Assembly (NCBI RefSeq): GCF_004959855.1
Contig: NZ_SPNT01000008.1
Coordinates: 1 to 64,000 of the forward strand
Reading direction: 5' to 3'
Length of the DNA stretch: 64,000 bases
Origin: Nitratireductor sp. XY-223
Lineage (GTDB): Bacteria > Pseudomonadota > Alphaproteobacteria > Rhizobiales > Rhizobiaceae
This document shows positions 8,658 through 18,411 of this stretch, one piece after another. Made by a program: the position numbers and the translations under genes. A model generated the notes under the pieces. It was not told the origin of the DNA and made no database searches. It saw nothing but the letters and a program-made list of their open reading frames with translations. Numbering within the stretch: the first letter of the stretch is position 1; each line of letters begins with the position of its first letter.

Positions 8658-8950
8658 TTGCCCTTGTGGCAACACGAAACTCGCGCATGGGCGGAGGCGG
8701 GACCACGGCAGGGAAATGTCCGTCGAATGCTTTGTGGCCGGCTACTGGCCGACGCCCGCTGTAAGACAGGAACAGACCCGGACGCACAATCGGAAATGCG
8801 GTAGCCAACCCGCGCATCAGAGCTTGATCACCGACGTCCTTCAGTTCCGCCTCCACCCATGCGCGATCAATATCATGAACAGCCGATCTCCTCCTCGTTC
8901 TGGATCGGCCGGATATTCGACGTGCCAAACCTTGACAGCGGACATCAGAG
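8658..8950 (+). ncRNA. Candidate IS110 bridge-RNA region
   Basis: About 290 bp of non-coding sequence follow the transposase stop, while only about 100 bp precede its start. In IS110/IS1111 elements the longer non-coding end encodes the bridge RNA that pairs with target and donor DNA. This stretch is therefore the best candidate by position. I have not folded it, and no transcript boundary is visible. Confidence 0.3.
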
Positions 8951-8959
8951 CATTCGCGG

Positions 8960-9202
8960 AGGGCCGCCTTGTTGCATCGTTTAATTTGATGCCTGATTGG
9001 GGTATGGAACTCGATGGCATCAATCAAGCGGCTCGGCTTTCTGGCCGAGCGACATCCGGACGGGCGGGTATTGGTCAAGCAGGCCAATATCCGCTTGACC
9101 AAGGGCCATGCCAAGCTCGATCCCACGCTGGTGTGCGACCGGCTGGTCACGCGCTGGCGGCTGCGTGTACCGTCAAGTTGGCTGAAAGGCGGTGCCCCAT
9201 GA
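8960..9202 (+). pseudogene. AbiEi-like antitoxin remnant (C-terminal part)
   Basis: The frame through 9014-9202 encodes WNSMASIKRLGFLAERH, then LTKGHAKLDPTLVCDRLVTRW and WRLRVP. This resembles the C-terminal domain of AbiEi-type antitoxins, whose conserved part reads KRLGYLAE...DP....WRLRVP. The N-terminal wing and most of the protein are absent; the IS110 element lies where they should be. The stop overlaps the following AbiEii-like start at 9199, the arrangement of an intact AbiE operon. The ATG at 9014 is internal to the original gene. Confidence 0.55.
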
Positions 9203-9562
9203 TTGGTAAGCCGGAATTACTTGGCATCGCCAGGACGCTACGGCTTACGCCACATGTTGTCGAGAAGGACTATGCGCTCGGCTGGGCGCTTGCCGGTATT
9301 TTTGCTCATAAAGAGCTTACCGATAGCTGGGTCTTTAAAGGCATGCCTGAAGAAGTGCTACTTTGAAACGTACCGGTTCTCCGAAGATCTGGACTTTACA
9401 CTTAAGGCTCGCACCTTGATGAGGCGTGCTTGAAGCGTGTCTTTGCGGAAATCGCGGACTGGATATACGAACGGAGCGGACTCGAATTCCCTGCCGACCT
9501 GCAGGACTTCGAAATATTCGAAAACCCGCGCGGCAACCCGAGTTGCCAAGGCAAGCTGAGTT
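9199..9562 (+). pseudogene. AbiEii/AbiGii-type nucleotidyltransferase toxin, frameshifted and truncated
   Basis: Translation from ATG 9199 gives MIGKPELLGIARTLRL, HVVEKDYALGWALAGIF and DSWVFKG. The reading then shifts near 9345-9365 and continues in a second frame as LKKCYFETYRFSEDLDFTLKA. A second shift near 9425 continues as CLKRVFAEIADWIYERSGLEFP and ends at a stop at 9560-9562. These pieces in order match the N-terminal half of AbiEii-type nucleotidyltransferases: VEKDY, then WVFKGGT.LRKCYF.TYRFSEDLDFTL, then FAEIA.W. The C-terminal half is missing. It is a dead toxin gene. Confidence 0.8.
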
Positions 9563-9685
9563 AATGCAATTCCGTCCTCGGGCGCGCATCGTCGTATATA
9601 AAGGATATAAGCGTTTTTCATGCCCTGTAGCATTCTCGTTCTTGTCCGGCGGAAGCTTCTTCCGCGTATTCGGGGGCTGGACGAG

Positions 9686-9943
9686 ATGACGGATCGGCGG
9701 CGTAATCGGGGTGCGAGAGCAAACGGCCATGCGGAAGCTGTTTCCGTTCCGCCGTCGCATCGCGCCATTGATGAGTCGTTTCTGGATAGGACGATCGAGA
9801 TTTTCCAGACCCGCACGGATCGGCCGCTCACCAGGGAAGACGCGCGTGAGATGATCGAGAATGTGACGGGGTTCTTTCGCATTCTTGGCGAATGGAACCA
9901 GGCGGAACAGGAATCGCGGGATTCTGATCCGGCCGAGGAATGA
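9686..9943 (+). CDS. Small conserved hypothetical protein beside the recombinase
   Basis: This protein has 85 residues from the ATG at 9686; a longer frame begins at 9620. A disordered basic N-terminus is followed by a helical core FLDRTIEIFQTRTDRPLTRE, DAREMIENVTGFFRIL and GEWNQAEQE. I recall similar small proteins next to serine recombinases on rhizobial mobile elements, but no function is known to me. It lies about 200 bp before the recombinase on the same strand, so it may be an accessory protein of integration or excision. That role is inference from position only. Confidence 0.6.
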   Translation: MTDRRRNRGARANGHAEAVSVPPSHRAIDESFLDRTIEIFQTRTDRPLTREDAREMIENVTGFFRILGEWNQAEQESRDSDPAEE

Positions 9944-10145
9944 TGCTTCCGTCTTGACGGCAAGCATCACGGGACATGAAATCATCGTCAGACTTGAATT
10001 TGCCGTTTTCCCTTGAAGCAGAAACAATTGCGTTTATGCTTCAGGAAGCGGTGAAGTAAACAAACAAAACAGATGATGAGCGACGCAGCCGTGATCCGGG
10101 GGCGCATGCCCCAAACACGAAATCTGGCTGTAAAGGAATTCATCC
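9944..10145 (+). other. Short intergenic stretch before the recombinase
   Basis: No gene is supported here. The interval should contain the recombinase promoter, but no clear -35/-10 pair stands out. Confidence 0.5.
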
Positions 10146-11759
10146 ATGGCGCGACGCATCAAAAACACCGCTCGCAAGAACGTTCAGACTTCCTCCGAAC
10201 CGAATCAGACCGTCAAGGCGCTGCTTTATGCGCGGGTATCGTCGAAAGAGCAGGAGAAAGAAGGCTTCTCCATCCCGGCGCAATCCAAGTTGCTGCGCGA
10301 TTATGCGGCACAGAACGGCTTCAGGATCGTCGAGGAGTATATAGACGTCGAAACGGCAAAGAGCACCGGGCGCACCAACTTCGGCGAGATGATCAAATAT
10401 CTGCGCAAGCATCCTGGCGTGCGGGTGGTGCTGGTGGAGAAAACCGACCGGCTCTATCGCAACCTCAAGGATTGGGTGACGCTTGACGAGTTGGATATCG
10501 AGATACACCTCGCCAAGGAGGGCACGGTCCTCTCGGCCAATTCTCGCTCATCGGAAAAGTTCATGCACGGCATCAAGGTGCTGATGGCGAAGAACTATAT
10601 CGACAACCTCTCCGAGGAGGCGCGCAAGGGGCAGATGGAGAAGGCCGAACAGGGCATCTGGCCGTCCAGGGCGCCGCTGGGCTATCTCAACGTCACCGCG
10701 AAGGACGGCAAGAAGATCATCGAGCCGGATCCGGCGATGGCGCCCATGGTCACCAGGCTGTTCGAGCGCTATGCGACCGGCCATTATTCGCTGAAGGCAC
10801 TCACCAGGGCGGCCCATGCCGACGGCTTTGTCTACCCGAGGAGCGGCAACCGCGTTCCGGTCAGCACGATCCACGCCATCCTGCGCAACCGTCTCTATTC
10901 GGGAATGTTCGAGTGGAACGGCAAACTGCACCAGGGCAGGCACGAGCCGTTGGTTTCGATAGAACTATGGGAGCGGGTTCAGGGCGTCCTGACGGGGCGG
11001 AACACGACGCCGATCCATTCCTATGGCCGCGAATTCGCCTTCTCCGGCCTCATGAAATGCGCCGATTGCGGCTGCGCCGTCGTGGCTGAAATCAAAAAGG
11101 GCAAATACATCTACTACCACTGCACCGGCCATGCCGACGGCAATCGCGGCAACCCGTCCGACTGCCGGCGCAAATATGTGCGTGAGGAGGCGCTGGAGAC
11201 GCAATTCGCGGCGCTGCTGGATCAGCTCTATTTCGACGAAGAAGTGCTGGAATGGGTGCGCGAGGCGCTCAAAGCCAGCCATGCGGACGAGCGGCGCGAG
11301 CATGAGGAAGCCATCAAGCGCTGCCAGGCCGAATACAAGCGGCTGGAGGACCGGCTGAATGCCATTTATCTCGACAAGCTCGACGGGCGGATCGATCAGG
11401 CCTTCCATGATCGCATGGCCAAGGCGTGGAAGACAGATCAGGTGAAGTTGTTGCGCGAGATCGAGCGGCATACGGATGCCGAACATTCATATATGGACGA
11501 TGGAGTCAGGCTGCTCGAATTGGCCCGGAATGCCCGCGAACTTTTCGCCAAACAGGAAGCTCACGAGAAAAAACGGCTCCTGAACCTGGTGCTGTCGAAC
11601 TCGATCTGGCGGCAGGGAGAGGTTGAGGCGACCTTCCGGCAACCATTTGATTTACTTGCAAAAACGACCGCAGAAATCGCGTCCAGAAATGATCCTAAAG
11701 GAGATTTATCCACAGGTCATACAGTTTGGCTGGGGAACCTGGATTCGAACCAGGACTAA
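10146..11759 (+). CDS. Large serine recombinase
   Basis: This 537-residue large serine recombinase has a resolvase-type catalytic domain at about residues 23-160: LLYARVSSKEQEKEGFSIPAQ with the nucleophile serine near 32, then VLVEKTDRLYRN. The recombinase domain follows (PLGYLN...LTRAAHADGFVYP, about 175-280). A zinc ribbon reads MKCADCGCAVV...YYHCTGH...C, and a long coiled coil spans about 375-450. It should cut and join the attachment sites of the element. The last ten codons (11727-11756) and the stop lie inside the tRNA-Gln gene on the opposite strand, so the C-terminus is supplied by the target site. Tyrosine integrases use tRNA genes more often than large serine recombinases do. Confidence 0.93.
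   Translation: MARRIKNTARKNVQTSSEPNQTVKALLYARVSSKEQEKEGFSIPAQSKLLRDYAAQNGFRIVEEYIDVETAKSTGRTNFGEMIKYLRKHPGVRVVLVEKTDRLYRNLKDWVTLDELDIEIHLAKEGTVLSANSRSSEKFMHGIKVLMAKNYIDNLSEEARKGQMEKAEQGIWPSRAPLGYLNVTAKDGKKIIEPDPAMAPMVTRLFERYATGHYSLKALTRAAHADGFVYPRSGNRVPVSTIHAILRNRLYSGMFEWNGKLHQGRHEPLVSIELWERVQGVLTGRNTTPIHSYGREFAFSGLMKCADCGCAVVAEIKKGKYIYYHCTGHADGNRGNPSDCRRKYVREEALETQFAALLDQLYFDEEVLEWVREALKASHADERREHEEAIKRCQAEYKRLEDRLNAIYLDKLDGRIDQAFHDRMAKAWKTDQVKLLREIERHTDAEHSYMDDGVRLLELARNARELFAKQEAHEKKRLLNLVLSNSIWRQGEVEATFRQPFDLLAKTTAEIASRNDPKGDLSTGHTVWLGNLDSNQD
11727..11759. other. Attachment site at the tRNA-Gln 3' end
   Basis: The recombinase frame crosses into the tRNA gene and stops at 11759. The accessory region ends and the backbone begins here. 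I infer that this is one recombination junction of the element. A copy of the tRNA 3' segment should lie at its other end, left of this window. Confidence 0.55.
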
Positions 11760-11800
11760 CGGAGTCAGAGTCCGCGGGTCTACCGTTAACCTATTCCCCA
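11727..11800 (-). tRNA. tRNA-Gln (anticodon CTG)
   Basis: Read on the minus strand, the acceptor strand TGGGGAA begins at 11800 and pairs with TTCCCCA, followed by discriminator G and an encoded CCA ending at 11727. The D arm is GGTT/GACC. The anticodon stem GCGGA/TCCGT encloses loop CTCTGAC with anticodon CTG, which reads CAG. The T arm is CCTGG-TTCGAAT-CCAGG. All arms pair well. The 3' half is overlapped by the recombinase 3' end, which identifies it as the integration target. Confidence 0.95.
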
Positions 11801-12002
11801 ATCAGCGCCGCCGGCGCGGCGGCGTTATAGCCAGAATTATAACGCCATGTAAATGGCGGTGCAAAATTTATTTCCGCGCCGGTTTAACGCCGATTCAAAT
11901 AATCGTTTGGCGAACCATGACGGCGCTGTTACAGTTTCCGCAACGCAGAACAGACAAGCGCCCGCTGCCGCATTTCGCTGGCGCGGCGCGACAGGAAACA
12001 AA

Positions 12003-13526
12003 GTGACAGACCCCGATGAGGACGCTGAGCCGTCCGCAAATGGGGCGCTGAGAACTGGCGAGGCAGCAGGGCGAGAAACGAACGTCCGATCCGCTGCCGG
12101 GGGCGAAGCAGGCGAAGACCGCCGCGACGCCGACGCCGCGAGGGATGCCGGGCAAGACTCGGAATCCCGGCGCTCCGAACAGGTCAATAACAGCCCCGCC
12201 GGCGCTGAGCCGCAGGACGGCGCGTACGGCTCGGCAAAGGGCCGCAAGCGGCGCCGGCGGTCGCGCCGCGGCAAGGGCGGACGCGGTGATGGCGGCCAGC
12301 CTTCGAGCGGCGACGGGCGCGAAGCCGGGCAGCAGCAATCCCAGGACAATCAGGAAAATAAGCAGGCGAAACGCGGCAACGGCCGCGACCACGCGGCCGG
12401 GGAGAAGCAACACGCCCGCCACGCCTCCAATCCGTGGCGGCACAAGCGCCAGCACCCGAAGGGGCCGCTCTATGCGGCGCTCGATCTTGGCACCAACAAT
12501 TGCCGGCTGCTCGTCGCGGTGCCGACCAAGCCCGGCCAGTTCCGGGTGGTCGACGCGTTCTCGCGCATCGTGCGGCTCGGCGAGGGCCTGGGGGCGAGCG
12601 GCGAACTCTCGCAGGCGGCGATGGACCGCGCCGTCGACGCGCTGAAGGTCTGCGCCACCAAGATGAAGAACCGGCCGGTGCGCCGCCACCGGCTGATTGC
12701 CACCGAGGCCTGCCGCTCGGCGAAGAACGGCTCGGAGTTCCTCGACCGCGTCAAGGACGAGACCGGGCTCGATCTGGAGATCGTCAACCGCGAGACCGAG
12801 GCGCGGCTCGCCGTTTCCGGCTGCTCGTCGCTGGTCGGGCGCGAGACCGACGGCGTCGTCCTCTTCGACATCGGCGGCGGCTCGTCGGAAATCGCCGCCA
12901 TCGATCTCTCCGGCAGCCGCTCCAACCGGCTGGCCAACCACATCGCCGCCTGGACATCGCTGCCGGTCGGCGTCGTCACCCTGTCGGAGCGCCACGGCGG
13001 CCGCGACGTGACCGACAAGATCTTCGCCGAGATGGTCGAGGAGGTCTCCGACCTGCTCGAGGGCTTCCGCTGCCCGGAGATCCCGGGCTGCAACGGCGGC
13101 GGCGAGGGCGTCTTCCACCTGCTCGGCACCTCCGGAACCGTGACCACGCTGGCCGGCGTTCATCTCGACCTGCCGCGCTACGACCGGCGCCGCGTCGACG
13201 GGCTGTGGCTGTCGAGCCGCGACGTCGACCGCATGACGCAAAAGCTTCTGTCGTGGGATTTCCACGCCCGCTCGTCCAATCCCTGCATCGGCTCCGACCG
13301 CGCCGACCTGGTACTCGCCGGCTGCGCCATCCTCGAGGCGATCCGCCGCCGCTGGCCGTCGGAGCGCCTGCGCGTCGCCGACCGCGGGCTGCGCGAGGGG
13401 CTGTTGACGGAAATGATGGCCGCCGACGGCATCTGGCGCCGCGGCCGAGGCCGGCGCAACTATTACAAGCGCCCGCAGGGGCCGAAGCGCGGCGAGCGTC
13501 CGGGCGAGGGGGAGAAAAGCCGATGA
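12003..13526 (+). CDS. Ppx/GppA-family phosphatase
   Basis: The protein has 507 residues from GTG 12003, which follows CAGGAAACAAA; an ATG at 11853 would add 50. About 150 N-terminal residues are low-complexity, rich in Gly, Arg, Asp and Gln, and probably disordered. The actin-fold Ppx/GppA domain follows: [16 protein letters not shown], the [13 protein letters not shown] loop, [22 protein letters not shown] and [12 protein letters not shown]. The family hydrolyses polyphosphate or the guanosine pentaphosphate alarmone; the sequence alone does not say which. Its stop overlaps the rlmE start by 4 bp (ATGA), so the two are one operon. It is the first backbone gene after the tRNA. Confidence 0.85.
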   Translation: MTDPDEDAEPSANGALRTGEAAGRETNVRSAAGGEAGEDRRDADAARDAGQDSESRRSEQVNNSPAGAEPQDGAYGSAKGRKRRRRSRRGKGGRGDGGQPSSGDGREAGQQQSQDNQENKQAKRGNGRDHAAGEKQHARHASNPWRHKRQHPKGPLYAALDLGTNNCRLLVAVPTKPGQFRVVDAFSRIVRLGEGLGASGELSQAAMDRAVDALKVCATKMKNRPVRRHRLIATEACRSAKNGSEFLDRVKDETGLDLEIVNRETEARLAVSGCSSLVGRETDGVVLFDIGGGSSEIAAIDLSGSRSNRLANHIAAWTSLPVGVVTLSERHGGRDVTDKIFAEMVEEVSDLLEGFRCPEIPGCNGGGEGVFHLLGTSGTVTTLAGVHLDLPRYDRRRVDGLWLSSRDVDRMTQKLLSWDFHARSSNPCIGSDRADLVLAGCAILEAIRRRWPSERLRVADRGLREGLLTEMMAADGIWRRGRGRRNYYKRPQGPKRGERPGEGEKSR

Positions 13527-14221
13527 GCGGCCCGTCCTCGGGAAACAGGACCGGGCGCAAGCTCGGCCAGAAGATCAAGAAGCGCGGCAAGATCAAGGCC
13601 TCGTCCAGGCGCTGGCTGGAGCGCCATATCAACGATCCCTACGTGCAGCGCGCCCAGCTCGAGGGCTACCGCGCCCGCGCCGCCTTCAAGCTCCTGGAGA
13701 TCGACGCCAAGCACAAGATCCTCGAAGGCGCGAAGCGCATCGTCGATCTCGGCTCGGCGCCCGGAAGCTGGTCGCAGATCGCCGCCAAGGTGACGGATTC
13801 GACCGACGGGGACCCGCGCGTCGCGGCCATCGATTTCCTCGAGATGGACCCGGTGCCGGGCGTGAAGTTCCTGCAGATGGATTTCCTCGACGACGACGCG
13901 CCGCAAAGGCTGATCGAGGCCTGCGGCGGCGCGCCGGACCTTGTCCTCTCCGACATGGCGGCGCCGACCACCGGCCACCGCCGCACCGACCACCTGCGCA
14001 CGATGCACCTGTGTGAGGTGGCGGCCTATTTTGCCGTCGATGTTCTGAAGGAGGGCGGCCATTTCCTCGCCAAGACCTTCCAGGGCGGCACCGAGGCGGA
14101 CCTGCTTTCAATGCTGAAGAAGAACTTCAAACAGGTCATCCACATCAAGCCGCCCGCCTCGCGCGCCGAATCGGTCGAGATGTACCTGCTCGCGAAGGGC
14201 TTCAAGGGACGGCCGGCATAA
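13523..14221 (+). CDS. rlmE: 23S rRNA (uridine-2552-2'-O)-methyltransferase RlmE
   Basis: This 232-residue RrmJ/FtsJ-family methyltransferase modifies U2552 of 23S rRNA late in large-subunit assembly. The N-terminal basic segment is followed by [13 protein letters not shown], which holds the first catalytic Lys. The SAM site is [12 protein letters not shown], the catalytic Asp lies in [13 protein letters not shown], the second Lys in FLAKTFQGG, and the Glu in [16 protein letters not shown]. These complete the K-D-K-E set. It is translationally coupled to the upstream phosphatase gene by an ATGA overlap. The basic N-terminal tail is usual for alphaproteobacterial members. Confidence 0.95.
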   Translation: MSGPSSGNRTGRKLGQKIKKRGKIKASSRRWLERHINDPYVQRAQLEGYRARAAFKLLEIDAKHKILEGAKRIVDLGSAPGSWSQIAAKVTDSTDGDPRVAAIDFLEMDPVPGVKFLQMDFLDDDAPQRLIEACGGAPDLVLSDMAAPTTGHRRTDHLRTMHLCEVAAYFAVDVLKEGGHFLAKTFQGGTEADLLSMLKKNFKQVIHIKPPASRAESVEMYLLAKGFKGRPA

Positions 14222-14254
14222 GGCCAATTATTCTGCCTGCGGAGATTGCTGCTC

Positions 14255-14704
14255 ATGACCCACATAATGTCTGACGGTACGCCCTTCTGTTTTTGCGATA
14301 TTGGGGATGCCGAATGCCGCATTGATTCAATCGAAGAAATCCACAGCACGTTATTGCTCACTGCATGGCGGCCGATAGAGCTGCTCTCTGACAAGCTAGA
14401 GGATGCGATCAGGAGATTGTTGTCCAAGGGGGCAATAAACGTCATCTGCATCGGACAACATTCGGAGGCACTGCACGATCTCATTGATGACGTCATTGTG
14501 TCGATGTCGTCGGATGAGGGGTCGGATTTGTTGGACAGCGTGACGGTGTGGATTGAGGCCGAAGAATTTCCAGGGGCCGTGCGTCGGTATATATACAAAC
14601 ATGAATTTGATACCGAGAATGAGGATAGTTTTTCCCTCATTTTCATTGGCAACACCGATGATCGAAAAGATAAATCTGTGTTCGAGTGCCTGATGCGACT
14701 TTAA
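14255..14704 (+). CDS. Hypothetical protein in an AT-rich islet
   Basis: This protein has 149 residues from ATG 14255, with GGAG at 14241; a TTG at 14246 is the alternative start. It is acidic and soluble, with no signal peptide or membrane segment. Segments such as LTAWRPIELLSDKLEDAIR, INVICIGQHSEALHDLIDDV and SLIFIGNTDD suggest an alternating alpha/beta fold. I recognise no family. Codon use is clearly more AT-rich than the flanking rlmE and guaB, which suggests later acquisition. Together with the next gene it forms a two-gene insertion between housekeeping genes. Confidence 0.6.
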   Translation: MTHIMSDGTPFCFCDIGDAECRIDSIEEIHSTLLLTAWRPIELLSDKLEDAIRRLLSKGAINVICIGQHSEALHDLIDDVIVSMSSDEGSDLLDSVTVWIEAEEFPGAVRRYIYKHEFDTENEDSFSLIFIGNTDDRKDKSVFECLMRL

Positions 14705-14723
14705 CAAGTCGCCTGATTCGGAA

Positions 14724-15017
14724 ATGTTCACGCCCCGATCGATGGCAAAGCATGCGCGGCTTAAAGTTTATTGGATAATTCTGGCCAATCCGCCGGACAA
14801 TTTTGTGCACCAACGTGGAATAGGAGTGACCGCGCTGGGTAAGGCGGACGCGATAGATCTTGTCAGGGAACACGTGGACGGGGCTGGCTCACCTGAATAC
14901 GAACTCGTTGTTTGCGAAGTGTTGGATTTTCAGGAGCTGGATCAAAATCATGTTGTTCCCAACATGGGTAACCACTTGCGACGCGGCGTGTGGTACCCGG
15001 ACCTTTATTGGACCTGA
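14724..15017 (+). CDS. Small hypothetical protein in an AT-rich islet
   Basis: This protein of up to 97 residues starts at ATG 14724; an internal ATG at 14742 is also possible. It contains LKVYWIILANPPDNF, GKADAIDLVREHV and YELVVCEVLDFQELDQNHV, a likely small alpha/beta protein. No family is recognised. It follows the previous gene by 19 bp in the same AT-rich islet. Pairs of small acidic proteins like these are often immunity or stress genes, but nothing here proves that. Confidence 0.5.
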   Translation: MFTPRSMAKHARLKVYWIILANPPDNFVHQRGIGVTALGKADAIDLVREHVDGAGSPEYELVVCEVLDFQELDQNHVVPNMGNHLRRGVWYPDLYWT

Positions 15018-15204
15018 ACACAACGCTGCCCGCTTCATTCAAACATTACGGATCGTTGGCTATATCCATTTGGCCTTGTACTTTTTCTGTTCCCTTTGCC
15101 GCCTTTCCGTGGTACCAGCCAACGCCAACTTCTGATCGAGCAACGAGACTGCAGCGGCGCCGAAGCGGCGGGCCGTCGCATTCCCACACCTTAGAGGATT
15201 GGCC

Positions 15205-16707
<1,503 letters not shown>

Positions 16708-17018
16708 CGCAGCCGCCGATCGCCACGTTAATCGCGCCTCCTGGTGGGACCGGGCGGTGTGAGACCCCTGGCGAATTCAGTGCAGTGGCGAGTACGCCTC
16801 CGGATGGCCGCCCGGTCGCCTTTTGCCGCGGCCTCATGCATTTATCGAATTGCGATTGACAGCGCCCGCAGCCGTGCCAATTTGCCGGGTGGGAGCGGCT
16901 GTGCCCGCGCATATTCGAGCCTCAAGGAAGAAACTGCTTGACCTCAAGTTAACTTGAGGAATTAGGATCAATATCAGATAGGTAAAGACCGGGGGAGGGC
17001 GGCATCGAGCGCGACCAG
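16708..17018 (+). other. guaB-MFS intergenic region
   Basis: About 310 bp without a gene. The last 80 bp hold a SoxR-box promoter, listed separately. The rest shows nothing I can assign. Confidence 0.6.
16938..16968 (+). promoter_or_regulatory. SoxR-box promoter
   Basis: A -35 element TTGACC (16938-16943) and a -10 element TAGGAT (16963-16968) are separated by 19 bp. The spacer region contains the perfect palindrome CCTCAAGTTAACTTGAGG (16942-16959), the same as the soxS operator known from enterobacteria. A 19-bp spacer is the hallmark of promoters switched by MerR-family activators such as SoxR. The next gene downstream is the MFS transporter starting at 17019. No soxR gene is seen in the window. 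Confidence 0.88.
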
Positions 17019-18392
17019 GTGCAATGGAGGGAAATCACGGCGCCGGGCCTGCGCGTTCCGCTCGCCGCCGCCTGCCTTGGCGTCTGGCTGCATGCCGCCG
17101 ACGGGCTGCTTGTCTCCACCATGACCCCGGCGATCGTCGCCGATATCGGCGGCGTCGCGCTCGTTCCCTGGACCTTCGCCCTCTACGAGATGGGCACCAT
17201 CGTCGTCGGCGCTGCGGGCGGCCTCTTGTCCATGCGTTTCGGCATCCGCCTGCCGATGGCGCTGGCCGGTGCCCTGTTCGCCCTCGGTTGCGCGGTGAGC
17301 GCGCTGGCGCCGGCAATGGAAGTGCTTCTCCTGGGCCGCATATTCCAGGGCCTCGGCGGCGGCGGCCTGATGGCGCTCTCCTTCGTGCTGACCGCCGTTC
17401 GGTTCCCGCCGCGGCTCGTCCCCCGGGTCATGGCGGCGATCTCGACCATCTGGGGCGTATCGGCCTTCACCGGGCCGCTGATCGGCGGGCTCTTCGTCGA
17501 GTTCTCGAACTGGCGCAACGGCTTCTGGTTCTTCGCCCTGCAGGCGCTCGCCCTTGCGGCCTGGATGTTCCTGCAGAAGGACAAGGGCGACGGACCGAAG
17601 GCGGCGGAGCACGAACGCTTTCCGCTGCAGCGGCTGATGTGGCTTTGCGCCGGCGTCGTGCTGGTCGCCTATGGCGGCATCGACGTCGCGCCGCTCGGCA
17701 CGACGGTCTTCGTCCTTCTCGGCCTTTTGTGCCTGGCGCTGTTCGTCCGCCTCGATGCCGGCCACACGGAAAGCCGCCTGCTGCCGCCGCGGCCCCTCAG
17801 CCTGTTCGACCCGATCGGCGCGGCGATCGTCATGATCATCTGCTTCGCCGCCGCGACGACGGCCGTCACCATCTACGTGCCGTTGCTGATCACCAGCCTG
17901 CACGGCGTTTCGGTGCTGGTCGCCGGTTATGTCATCGCGCTCGAATCCATCGCCTGGACGGTCGCCGCGCTGCTGGTCTCCGGGCAGCCGCCGTCGCGCG
18001 ACCGCATGTTCATCCTCACCGGCATGACGATCATAACGGTCGGCACCGCCGGCCTCATCTACGCCGTGCCGCAAGGTCCTGTCTGGCTGGTGGCGGTCTT
18101 CGCCTCGATGCTGGGCTTCGGATTCGGGACGGCCTGGACGTTCATCCTGCGCCTTGCGACCGGCATCGCGCCGCAGGAAGAGACAAGGCGGGTCTCAAGC
18201 GCTCTGCCGACCGTTCACCGCCTCGGTTTCGCGCTTGGCGCCGCCTTCATCGGCATCGTCGCCAACGCGTCCGGCATAGACGATCCGGCGCGGCTGAAAT
18301 TCGTCGCCGCGGCGGTCTTCATCGCCAGCCTGCCGCTGGCGCTGCTCGGCCTCTTCGCGGCGACGCGGTTCGTCGCCGGCACGCGGGCCTGA
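17019..18392 (+). CDS. MFS transporter, probable SoxR-regulated exporter
   Basis: This 457-residue membrane protein of the major facilitator superfamily has about 12-14 hydrophobic segments. It starts at GTG 17019. The first segment carries HAADGLLVSTMTPAIVADIGG, the pattern of drug:H+ antiporters of the EmrB/QacA type. GRIFQGLGGGGLMAL and IWGVSAFTGPLIGGLFVEF are conserved drug-antiporter segments. The SoxR-box promoter 50 bp upstream predicts induction by redox-cycling compounds such as phenazines or quinones, so an efflux role is likely. The substrate is not known. Confidence 0.85.
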   Translation: MQWREITAPGLRVPLAAACLGVWLHAADGLLVSTMTPAIVADIGGVALVPWTFALYEMGTIVVGAAGGLLSMRFGIRLPMALAGALFALGCAVSALAPAMEVLLLGRIFQGLGGGGLMALSFVLTAVRFPPRLVPRVMAAISTIWGVSAFTGPLIGGLFVEFSNWRNGFWFFALQALALAAWMFLQKDKGDGPKAAEHERFPLQRLMWLCAGVVLVAYGGIDVAPLGTTVFVLLGLLCLALFVRLDAGHTESRLLPPRPLSLFDPIGAAIVMIICFAAATTAVTIYVPLLITSLHGVSVLVAGYVIALESIAWTVAALLVSGQPPSRDRMFILTGMTIITVGTAGLIYAVPQGPVWLVAVFASMLGFGFGTAWTFILRLATGIAPQEETRRVSSALPTVHRLGFALGAAFIGIVANASGIDDPARLKFVAAAVFIASLPLALLGLFAATRFVAGTRA

Positions 18393-18411
18393 CCATCAAG
18401 GGCGTTTGAGT

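Larger units (their letters stand above)
7440..8950 (+). mobile_element. IS110-family insertion sequence (ends approximate)
   Basis: The element is recognised by its DEDD transposase gene (7546-8655). About 100 bp precede the gene and about 290 non-coding bp follow it. The right end is probably near 8932-8950 (CTTGACAGCGGACATC), a sequence I associate with ends of related IS110 elements. IS110 elements lack terminal inverted repeats, so the edges cannot be fixed by eye. The DNA to the right resumes with AbiEi-like codons, so the insertion probably disrupted the AbiE locus or a gene next to it. Confidence 0.65.
1..11729. mobile_element. Integrated defence element, right part, ending at tRNA-Gln
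   Basis: The stretch from the window start to the 3' end of the tRNA-Gln gene holds only accessory functions: restriction-modification, a Gabija-like pair, an IS110 element, decayed AbiE genes and a large serine recombinase as the last gene. The recombinase stop codon lies inside the tRNA gene, and GC-rich housekeeping genes begin right after it. I infer a genomic island or ICE remnant integrated at the tRNA-Gln 3' end, with its other end left of the window. The left boundary is not visible and no conjugation gene is recognised here. Confidence 0.7.

Noticed and set aside
11895-13265. Long minus-strand open frame of 456 residues across the Ppx/GppA gene
   Set aside because: Low-complexity Arg/Ala/Val-rich shadow of a high-GC gene; the plus strand carries the conserved motifs.
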